From NCBI GenBank assembly GCA_027475525.1, contig JAMWFC010000055.1, positions 434,001 to 498,000 of the forward strand: 64,000 nucleotides of DNA, given 5' to 3'. How positions within the stretch are numbered: position 1 is the stretch's first letter; each line of letters begins with the position of its first letter. This document shows positions 55,478-64,000 of the stretch, one piece after another. This DNA is from Macrolepiota albuminosa (Eukaryota > Basidiomycota > Agaricomycetes > Agaricales > Agaricaceae). The translations under genes and the position numbers were made by a program. The notes beneath the pieces are model-generated. The model had not been told where the DNA came from. It ran no database searches and saw nothing but the letters and a program-made list of their open reading frames with translations.

Positions 55478-57460
55478 GTGATGAGAATTATGGAGATGAA
55501 GCGCTTATCTTGGACTATAATCATTGGACTGGGCAAGTAACCCTTATATCACATACCCTTTTAGCCCATGAAATTTTGAACACTTCTACGTCACTTATTA
55601 GCGAAGCTTTATCCTACTTATACCTCACCGCATCCGGTATTACTAAAAATCTTTCGACAGACACTTATTTCGTTTCTACTCCTGATTCTAAAGAACCTTT
55701 GATATCCGGTTTCGCTAGAAACCAAAGTTCCATCTATAATATGTTTGCTAACAACAGTATCCCTAAGCACAAAGGGGTTCAGGTTAAAAAGAAGTACAAG
55801 CCAGTAGCGCTTAAAATAAAACTGGTAGCGAGTGTCGTATTCAAGGAATTTTGCATCGAGAGAAAGATTATTGGTGACCTGTTAGCGACCCTTCCTGAAC
55901 TTAATCCAAATCCACTACCCTTTGAGCCTACAGGATAATTTATAGAAGAATGATGGGTGCTATTCCTTAGTGCCCATGATACAGGTTTTCTATCGATGGC
56001 AGAACTAGACATATTAGTCAACATTATGTGAAAACAAAACAAAGCGTTTGCTTGGGAAGATTCAGAATGCGGTAAACTCAGAACTGACTTCTTTCCACCA
56101 GTGGTTATACTGACAATACCTCATGTATCTTGAACCGAGCATAACCGACCTATACTACCAGGCATTGAAGCCAAAGTTTGCCAAATCATTCGCTCCAAGA
56201 TAGCAGCAGGAGTTTATGAGCTTTCTAATTCAGCCTATAGATTGTGATGGTTTTGTGTACTAAAGAAAAATGGGAAGCTACGTATAGTTCACAGTTTGGA
56301 ACTGCTAAACAAAGTCACAATTTGTCATTCAGAGGTACCACCCTTCCCCAATTATGTTGCTGAATCTTTTGCAGGACAAATATGTGGCGCTACTCTGGAT
56401 TTGTATGTGGACTACAACGAGCGCTTAATTCACCCTTCCTCTCACGACTTGATGACATTCCAAACACTATTTGGGGCGCTATGACTGGTTACACTTCCCA
56501 TGAGATGGACAAATTTGGTACACATATTCTATGACGACATTATGTTTATTCTACAACCCAAAATACCTTACCATGTGCTTAGTTTTATTGACGATGTAGG
56601 TGTTAAGAGCCCAAAAGATTGGCGCCTTGTAAATGGCAAGCCTGAAGTGCACCCAGAAAATCCCAATATCTGCATGACGCTATGGGACTTCTTCCATTTG
56701 GTTAACCAAGTGCTCCAGTGCATGAAGTATTGTGGCAGAACATTCTCAGAACACAAGCTGGTTCTTTGCACACCGCAATTTAAAATTTTAGGGCACGTTT
56801 GCACGCCAGAGGGCAGGATCCCTAAGGAGAGCTGATTAGCGCTTCTGAAGAAGTGGGGAGTCTGCCATAACCTCTCAGAAGTTCATGCGTTTCTAGGCAC
56901 AGTGGGTGTTCTGCACATGTTCATACACCATTTTTCACATCAGGTGCACGCTCTTAATCGCTTAACTTGTTCTGGGGTCCCCTTCAAATTTGGACCCGAC
57001 CAAATTAACACCCAAAAGGATTTAATGAAGGCACTGCAGGAAGCGAAGCCGTTGGTACCCATTGACTATACTACTTCCGATCCCATTATACTTGCCATTG
57101 ACACCTCCTACATTGTGGTCGGCTTCTTTTTGTGTCAATGTGATGGTGCAAATCAAAAAATCAGACGCTACAATCACTTTGGATTGATTACCCTTCATGA
57201 CAGAGAATCACGTTACAGTCAGCCCAAACTAGAATTATATGGCTTGTTTCAGGCATTTCAGGCACTACAAATGTATCTCATTGGGGTTCAAAATCCGATT
57301 GTCGAAGTAGATGCATGCTACATCAAAGGAATGCTCCAGAATCCAGACATTCAACCTTTGGCTAGCATGAATCGTTGGGTAGTAGCAATACTAATGTTTC
57401 ACTTCAAGCTCGTGCATGTCAAGAATGCGTTTCATGGACCTGATGGACTATCTAGATGAC
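55474..57460 (+). pseudogene. Gypsy protease-RT-RNase H relic
   Basis: Pieces in order: a protease-like region (55474-55938), RT entry KNKAFAWEDSECGKL, CVLKKNGKLRIVHSLELLN, a diverged catalytic box SFIDDVGVKSP at about 56582, ILGHVCTPEGRIP, HAFLGTVGVLHMFI, and RNase H LAIDTSYIVVGFFLCQ plus YSQPKLELYGL. At least six stops. The FIDD box, rather than the common YLDD, appears to be a family trait because the surrounding residues are otherwise well kept. Confidence 0.8.
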
Positions 57461-58019
57461 CTAGGCAGCCAGAAGACGAGGTGCCAGACAAAAGCGACAA
57501 TGACGTATTTGATGACTGGATTGACCAGCTGCACAATTTTGTATATATTATTCAATTACCTATTTCAGCCCTTTGCAAAGATTGACCTATCTCGACATGG
57601 CTACACCTTATTATCCCATATCAACCTAAACCATATCAGGCTCCATTAACTTTTTACACGGCTAGTATCTATAACATTGCTAAGCCATCTAACAATCTAA
57701 AGATAGTTGAGGAACCCAGACCCTTACGGGAAGATAGTCACAACCTACCATATTCAGCAGTACCTCGTAGTGCCAAGGCTAAGTCAGAAGACCAACAAGT
57801 TGATCAGGTTAGGAAGTGGCTACAGGATTTGTGCCGACCATCGGACCTTACAAATATGGAATATGCCACCTTCATTTAATATGCGATGACTTTCTTTATG
57901 GTTGAAAATCGGCTTTGGCAATGAAACAGGGCTAGCACTCACAAATTGGTAATCAAACCAGATGGCTGAATCAGAATTCTGTGCACTATGCATGACAACT
58001 TGGGACATTGAGGACTCTA

Positions 58020-59154
58020 CGTGATGTGAACAAATCTATTGGAATGTTTTTGGTGGCCTCAAGTTAGCACCAATATCGCATGATATATTCGCACTTGTCA
58101 TCTCTGCCAAATCCAGCAGACACACCAAGTTCTTATTCCCCCAACAGTAGCAACTCCAGCACCATTGTTCAGAAAAATATATATCAACACTATGCACATG
58201 CCCAAGTCAGGGCACTACAAGTACATCATCCAAGGAAGGTGTTCCTTGGTACATTGGCCAGAGTTCCGTATGCTCCAGCAAGAAAATACCAACGCTATAG
58301 CTAAGTGGCTCTTCAAAGATGTTATTTGCAGATGGGGAGCCCTTCATGAGATTGTTACAGACAATGGAGCGCCTATAGTCAAGGCGCTTACCTACCTCAT
58401 GAAGAAATACAATATACAGCATATTCAAGTCTCAGGATACAACAAATGCGCTAACGGTATTGTGGAAAGGCTGCATTTTGATGTTTGACAGGCACTATTC
58501 AAGACAATAGACGGTGACAAAAGTTGCTGGAGTGAAGCGACTTATTTGGTCTTTTGGTCTGAACGGGTTATCATATGGAAGAGGATGGGCTGTTCTCTTT
58601 ACTACATGGCGACTGGCACCCATCCCCTGCTTTCAGTGGACGTTGTGGAGGCGACATACTTACAACCCCTGCCTAACTCAATACTGTCTTCAACCGATCT
58701 GATTGCCAGGCATGCTATAGACCTACAACGATGCATGGAGGATCTTGAGTGCTTACATGAGGTGGTATTTCAAGCTAGACAACAGGCTGCACTACGATTT
58801 GAAAGCGAGCACAACACTACAATCTGGGATTACAACTTTGCAGCTAGCACCTTAGTACTAATGCGCAACTCAAAAATCAAAGTTACTCATAACAAGAAGA
58901 TGCAACCTCGGTACCTAGGACCCCTCATAGTAGTTTCTCACAATAGGGGAGGCACCTACATACTCTGCAAGTTGGATGGCTTAGTTTTGCATCGACTGGT
59001 AGTGGCGTTCCGACTCATTCCCTACTTAGTGCATGAACACATTCCATTACCTTTGTCGGCGCTGGACATCGACAATGCCAAACTTCGAGAGCTTGAAGAG
59101 ACTGAGTTGGTGGATGATGACAAAACCACTCTGGATGAAAACGAGGAGCAATAA
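58020..59154 (+). pseudogene. Gypsy integrase relic, plus strand
   Basis: Contains ECFWWPQVSTNI-like zinc-region residues and RTCHLCQIQQT, IYINTMHMPKSGHYKYII, IVTDNGAPIVKAL (catalytic Asp), GIVERLHFD (catalytic Glu region) and, after a stop at about 58488, the long C-terminal piece 58546-59154 with KRMGCSLYYMATGTHPLL and MQPRYLGPLIVVS. Ends in an acidic tail. Confidence 0.82.
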
Positions 59155-59299
59155 ACTCATATGAAAAACGAGGTGCTAACTGTTAGTGCCCCCCTTGATC
59201 AGATTTAGGCAACCCGACAACCATGAAAAGAATAAATAAATGAGTGGTACTAATACACGATGAACAAGCAAGCCGACTACGACTACAACTAATTGAGCT

Positions 59300-62279
59300 A
59301 CCCTAAAGAAGAAGATCGTCAATGAGGACCTTTGACTTGATCCTTAGGTCACCTGCGGGTGGGAGGAGCGCCTGGAGGTGGCGCATTAGCAGATGGTACT
59401 GGAGGTATGGGAATGCTAGGAGGAGGTGTGGGAGGAGCGCCTGGGTGAGGAGCATGAGGAGCACCCAGAGGAGCAGTAAAGGGGTTGGGGGATGAGTACC
59501 ACCTGTCCCCATCCAGGCGAGACTCAAATGAAGTGAAAAGAAAGGCCGTGCATTCAAATATAGCTCTATGCGCATCAAGGTTGACGAGAGGGGGAAGGGG
59601 AAGCCAGGAGAGACTCTTAGAAATAGCATGCAATTAATGGCCTCAGGTCAGGAAAAGATAAGAACTAACCAAGCTTCCTGTTTTGTGGAGTAGGCTGGCC
59701 AGACTCAAAGCGGTACCTGTAACCGGCTCCTACACAACACATGAGCATTACTCATGACCCATGCTAAGGGGAGGCATACAGTGACCAAGGATGGGTCAAC
59801 GGCGATCATCCACTCCTTGGATGCATCTAGTAGAATTTGGTACCAGTGTACAAGGGTCATGGTGTTGCTGTTCTCATATGGGAAGCCGCCAGTAGGCATT
59901 AACACAAGAAACTGCTCGAGCCAATCAAGGATAACTGGATGGTAAAGACGTTTGGGCTCATCAAGGAGGAGGGGAAGTGGCATGATGTGATATGGACCAG
60001 CTTACCAGCGCCAGAACCCATAAAATACCTCAAACTACTTGCAGGGTTGCAGAGATTTGGGAATTCTTACATGTGCAAAACCATCACAAGGGGGGGTGAC
60101 AACAGTGATGCATTTCATATAACTACGACAAAAAGAAATCAACTATCCAAAATCTGTCAGCCCAGTGGCACCATGGAAAAGAAGGGAGCCAAACTTACAT
60201 AAACGACATGGGAAATGGATGAGCATCAAGGACCAGGCAGAAGGAGAGGCTAGAGAGGCCTCCAGCCTTCAGCAGGACCACGAAAAAGCTGGCCACCAGT
60301 AGATGAGTGGAGTGCCTAGCGAGGTGACATGTTAGAAGGAAGAAAACGAGGTAATAAGATGACAGATCAGATAGTGGCTCTCCTTCAGCAGCAACTCAAG
60401 ACGCTATTTTGTCTCCTTGGTTGCAATTTGCTTTATTTGGCAACTATTAGAAGAGAAGGAAGACAAAAAAGACAAAAGCGCACCTGAAAAATCTGACTCC
60501 AGTTCTTCTCCATACCAAAATGGGTCAACGGCAGGTTGTCGTTCCAAATCTCACAAGCCACGTGGAGTAGCTGGCAGCAATGACCTAACTCAATGACTCT
60601 GTCAGTCAGTCCGTGCATGCTGACAGCCGGGTAGTGGTGGAAGAAGTAGGTAGCGTGTTCCAGGAAAGTGAGGGGATCAATCATGACATGAGAATGATCA
60701 CAGCGGGGAGACCACACAATGCCGGTTGGGCTTTCCATTGTGAAGACTGATGAAATTCTGTCGAGGCATGGGCAATTTATAGGACTCGGGCAGTGTTTCA
60801 ACTAGCAACAGCATGGGAGGGCATTTCTCAAGAGACTTGGACCCTGATGCAGACGTAAACCAATAGGATGCGCTTAACTCATTTTTAGATCACACAAAGA
60901 GGAAGTTAACCTTTGAGATCTGGCGCTTATACCCACCATCACCAAATAACCGCAAGGAATCAGTGGCACTATGTTTCTTACACATTAAACTTCTTGCATG
61001 AATCAACTTATTTTTCTACAAATGATACCTATTTCTTCTTAGGCTGGCACAATATTGGCTATTGGGTCGTGCTGGTAATAGGGGTTTTCTACGCTATGAT
61101 GATTTACTGAGTGTTTCCCTTTTTTTCTTGTTTTGTACTTGATTACTTACAAATTGACAATTTCAGAACAAAGGGAGGAGCGTTTATTTTTAGTATGGCT
61201 ACCACAGAACTACATATCAAAAATTACAAAGTCCACAAAGTTCGAAGCGCTATGGGCTGGTGACTATGCATCAGACTCGGAGGGAGCAGGATTGTCCAAA
61301 GGAAGCAAGTCCCTGTCCTGAATGGCGTTACTCGCTTGCTACTCAAGCGCATCAGTGATGTCATCATGAAGCTTGAGTAGAAGGAGCTCACAGCGCGCTA
61401 AGGTAGAGACACAAGGTCGCAAGATGGCGAGTTTGCTACCAATGATGTCAGTCGCATCCTCGATATGGCAGAGTTGTTGGCGGAGATTAGCAGCAAGACA
61501 AAGGGGAGTGACGGGATAAGAGAACTCATCTCTGAGCCAAGGGTAGGTGTCACCAGAAATGTGCATGGCAGGGGGAGGAGTCTAGAAGGGATCAAACTTA
61601 GTGAAGGTCAGAGAAGAGGCAAACAAACTAATAAACACAGACTTACTCAAATGGTTATGGGAGCACGAGGAGTCCATTCATGATGCTCATCGCCTGGGGA
61701 CATAGCCCTAGTGGAGGAAAGGTGGATGCCATAAGAAGGCAAGTACTTCCAGCGGTGACGGCACTCGCCCTGAGCCACTAAGGTCCCTTTGGACTCAGGT
61801 GCGGTGGAGGACTCACGAGTACTGGGGAAGGAAGAAAGGCTGTGAGGAGAAGTAAGAGATGGGGTAATGGGAAGAGTGACAGGGGAGGCGCTAGCCACAA
61901 CAGGCTCAGGAGCAGGGGTAGCACCAGCAACAGACATCACGACATCTTCGGCAGGAGGGATATTCACGATGACAGGAAGCAAAGGAGTAGGAGACCTGGC
62001 AACAAAGATGTTAGCGCGACTGAAAAAGAAAACACAAGGACTACGCACCAATTACCACTAGGGCTGCTCTGATAAGGGTTAGCAGCAATAGAGGGAGTAA
62101 GGCAAAGCAGAAGAGCACATACCGCCAACAGCACATCAGTGTCGACTACAGTCCCAGCCTCATTGTCATCCTCACCCTCAGCATCTCTCTTGGTATCCTC
62201 TCCTTCATCAGTAGATGACTCGGTAGAAGACAAGACTATGGGAGTAGCAGGTGCTAGCTTCTGGTGCTTACTGGGACTC
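59300..62279 (-). pseudogene. Antisense exon-like cluster, unknown gene, truncated by LTR
   Basis: On the minus strand, exon-like open blocks follow each other: an acidic block ending VVDTDVLLA then GTATGT (about 62277-62128), a Pro/Ser/Thr-rich block after TTTTTCAG ending in DEHHEWTPRAP (about 62028-61660), TYPWLRDEFSYPVTPLCLAANL (61560-61340), SPTGIVWSPRCDHSHVMIDP (60760-60480), TMTLVHWYQILLDASKEWM (59950-59700) and a Pro-rich end PPPGAPPTRR (59600-59350). Several have GT/AG-type borders, but the first junction is out of phase, so the gene is probably dead. I do not recognise the family. The first block is cut by the LTR at 62280. Confidence 0.45.
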
Positions 62280-63430
62280 TGATGAGCTCCCATTATAGAT
62301 GACCACGGATAGCGCCAACACAAGCATCTCACATTGGCACACTGGGACCACCAGGAGCAGCACGTCTTAGCGCTCCAGGGGCTAATTTTTGCATATTTTT
62401 ATGTTAATAACTCGCAGCTGGAGCCTCTAATTACTCCAGAACCACTCTTTATGGCACCATCTATTCTTAGCACTCCTCTTGACACCTTGCCGCACCTTGC
62501 CACTCACCCTTCAGGGCCATACACGGACACAGACACTTGGCACCCATGATGCTCTTAGCCGGTGGCAGTAGGAATGATGAAGTATTTTATGACAGACAGC
62601 TTGGAGTTTCACCTTAGCACCTGACGTCGCTTAGCTTCTTGCCGACTCAGACTGACAGCATGATTGTGGACTTCTTCACCATATAGTTTAATTCAGGGCA
62701 TTTACTTACATATAAATACTTACTTTTTGTTAGTAGTACATAATCAATTTGGCAGTAGAGATTGTATCCCAACATTTTGGTCACTCTACGCAACAGACTA
62801 CCTTTTTGTTGACCGTGTCGGCAAGGGGACTCTGCTTTAGTTCTCTCTCACCCTTTCTGTCTGCAATCTCTTAGTGTCTTGCAACTACGGCAAGGCATTT
62901 GCGCTTAGATCTGCTAAGCAATCTTGTCATTTTATCATCTCTTTTAGGTGCTAACACTTAGCGCCTCTTAGTGACCCCTTTACAGTGTCTCTTAGCACCT
63001 TTCCTTGGCGACTCTCTCTCACGCTCCTTAGCGCCTTTCGCCTCTTAGTGACCCCTTTACAGTGTCTCTTAGCACCTTTCCTTGGCGACTCTCTCTCACG
63101 CTCCTTAGCGCCTTTCCTTGGCGACTCTCTCTCGCGCTCTTTAGCGCCTTTCCTTGGCGACTCTCTCCCGCGCTCCTTAGCGCCTTTCCTTGGCGACTCT
63201 TTCCTGCGCCTCTTAGCACCTTTCATTGGTGATTTTTAGCATACTCTTGCCGCATTTTTGGGCCTTAAATAAGCGCCAATCTCCCCTTTTCCTTACCACC
63301 AACCTCTTGCCTACTGTGCGTTCTCTGGGACCTGTCCGGGACTCTCTCCCATACTTAGCGCGTCCAAAGCTATATTGACTAAGTAGCTGTACTAGTGATA
63401 GTGCACCTTAGCGCAATTTGGGCGTCATCA
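62280..63430 (+). repeat. 5' LTR of a gypsy element continuing beyond the window
   Basis: Begins TGATGAGC, ends GTCATCA, and matches the solo LTR at 33104-34214. Length is 1,151 bp as given, 1,074 bp after collapsing the 77-bp duplication. The difference from 1,111 bp is one 36-bp repeat unit and one single-base indel (near 62671). Primer-site sequence TGGAGCCCACC follows at 63434. Confidence 0.9.
62962..63115. repeat. 77-bp exact tandem duplication (#11), in the LTR
   Basis: Copies 62962-63038 and 63039-63115, beginning CGCCTCTTAGTGACC. Sits at the start of the minisatellite, where an assembly graph would branch. Confidence 0.92.
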
Positions 63431-63433
63431 AAT

Positions 63434-63444
63434 TGGAGCCCACC
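63434..63444 (+). other. Gypsy primer-binding site
   Basis: TGGAGCCCACC begins 4 bp after the LTR end; TGG is the expected complement of a tRNA CCA end. The same TGGAGCCCAC follows the LTR end at 53447. The tRNA species is not identified. Confidence 0.6.
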
Positions 63445-63653
63445 GCGAGGGTTCTCTAGGGCAGCATTCCGCCAGAAACCCACCTTTAAAAGGCAATCTT
63501 ACCTCATTTTTCCAGTGCCTTGCCGCACTCCCCTTACAGTCAGAAACTACAAGACGCTTGCCACTAGCCAACTGTAGACGATTATTTCTGATATACGCTT
63601 GCCACTTGCCGTGGTCCCTTGCCAACTCTATTAATTCCCTTGCCACTCCCACT

Positions 63654-64000
63654 ATGAGCCAAGCACCACCCCTTCATATGCCCTTTTGAAATCACTTTGC
63701 TGCACCTAAATGGGATGAAACCAAACCACGCGAGTTACTACAGTACTTCCAAGAACTAGAGCTCCTTTTCCAGGATTGTGGTATTACCGACTTTGCCCAA
63801 AGGAAGGATTACGCTATCCGTTATGTCTCCTATGACACGGCAGAATCTTGGACAGGTTTACCAGAATTCATCACCTTAGAGCCTGCGCTTGCCACCCCCC
63901 CAGTTCCCTTAGCACCTCGCCAACATAGCTATCAAGATTGGAAAACAGCAGTAATCAATTTATATCCTGGTGCAGAAGAATCTGCCCGTTACAGGCTTAG
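63654..64000 (+). pseudogene. Gypsy gag, 5' part, with in-frame TGA (runs off the window)
   Basis: ATG at 63654 gives MSQAPPLHMPF, then TGA at 63687-63689, then NHFAAPKWDETKPRELLQYF, ESWTGLPEFITL and NLYPGAEESARYR in the same frame to the window end. The related copy at 53.7 kb has an Arg codon (AGA) where the TGA is, so a CGA to TGA change is likely. Confidence 0.8.

Larger units (their letters stand above)
53448..59154 (+). mobile_element. Decayed Ty3/gypsy element, plus strand
   Basis: Internal region of a gypsy element: primer site at 53451, gag, then pol to the integrase C-terminus at 59154. Many stops and frame breaks. No matching 3' LTR is seen after the integrase end, so the right limit is uncertain. 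Same family as the minus-strand relic at 51.3-52.4 kb; gag resembles that of the partial element at 63.65 kb. Confidence 0.8.

Noticed and set aside
1..64000. tRNA, rRNA or other structured RNA genes
   Set aside because: No cloverleaf with A/B boxes or rRNA core sequence was recognised by eye; a tRNAscan/Infernal run would be decisive.
1..64000. A biosynthetic gene cluster or mating-type/defence locus
   Set aside because: Host genes are housekeeping or scaffold genes without shared pathway; no PKS, NRPS, terpene synthase, homeodomain pair or NLR was seen.

Overview
The window is nuclear DNA of a filamentous basidiomycete, most likely an Agaricomycete (mushroom-forming fungus). The evidence is the spliced host genes, with many introns of about 45-65 bp, the lineage-restricted proteins, and the mix of Ty1/copia, Ty3/gypsy, pogo and Helitron elements. 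No species can be named from sequence alone. Two host-gene islands are separated by nested transposable elements.

Host island 1 (1-10.5 kb) holds the 3' part of alanyl-tRNA synthetase, ribosomal protein S18 (uS13), a short acidic protein of unknown function, the CCAAT-binding factor subunit HAP2/NF-YA, a divergent SAP-domain THO1-like mRNA-biogenesis protein, and the RNA cytidine acetyltransferase KRE33/NAT10. HAP2 and the THO1-like gene share a 63-bp intergenic region with an inverted CCAAT box. Host island 2 (23.2-30.8 kb) holds a Cys-rich single-pass membrane protein, a Ser/Pro-rich protein ending in GRTNPFE, and an SH3-SAM-PH scaffold of Boi1/Boi2 type.

Transposable elements fill the rest. 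A decayed pogo-like DDE transposon (12.7-20 kb) is split by a young copia element (13488-18491) with near-identical 339-bp LTRs, an ATAAC target duplication and a copia-type half-tRNA(iMet) primer site. A Helitron helicase relic lies at 20.9-22.6 kb. A young 12.8-kb chromovirus-type gypsy element (31124-43903) has 235-bp LTRs, an ACTTG duplication, a gag-pol frame and two further, overlapping ORFs 3' of pol. Those two ORFs are interrupted by a 1.1-kb solo LTR of another family. Further right are a copia RNase H relic, a large Helitron Rep relic (45.4-50.5 kb), two opposed relics of another gypsy family (51.3-52.4 kb minus, 53.4-59.2 kb plus), an antisense exon-like cluster of unknown origin (59.3-62.3 kb), and the 5' LTR and gag start of one more gypsy element running off the right edge.

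The strongest unexpected signal is technical. Eleven direct tandem duplications, all with a period of exactly 77 bp and all identical as read by eye, occur at scattered places, including a host-gene exon and LTR boundaries. 77 is a common de Bruijn k-mer length, so these look like unmerged contig overlaps. Removing them restores the reading frame in the SAM-domain gene, in gypsy pol, in both extra gypsy ORFs and in the Helitron ORF. Anyone using this window should collapse them before interpreting frameshifts.
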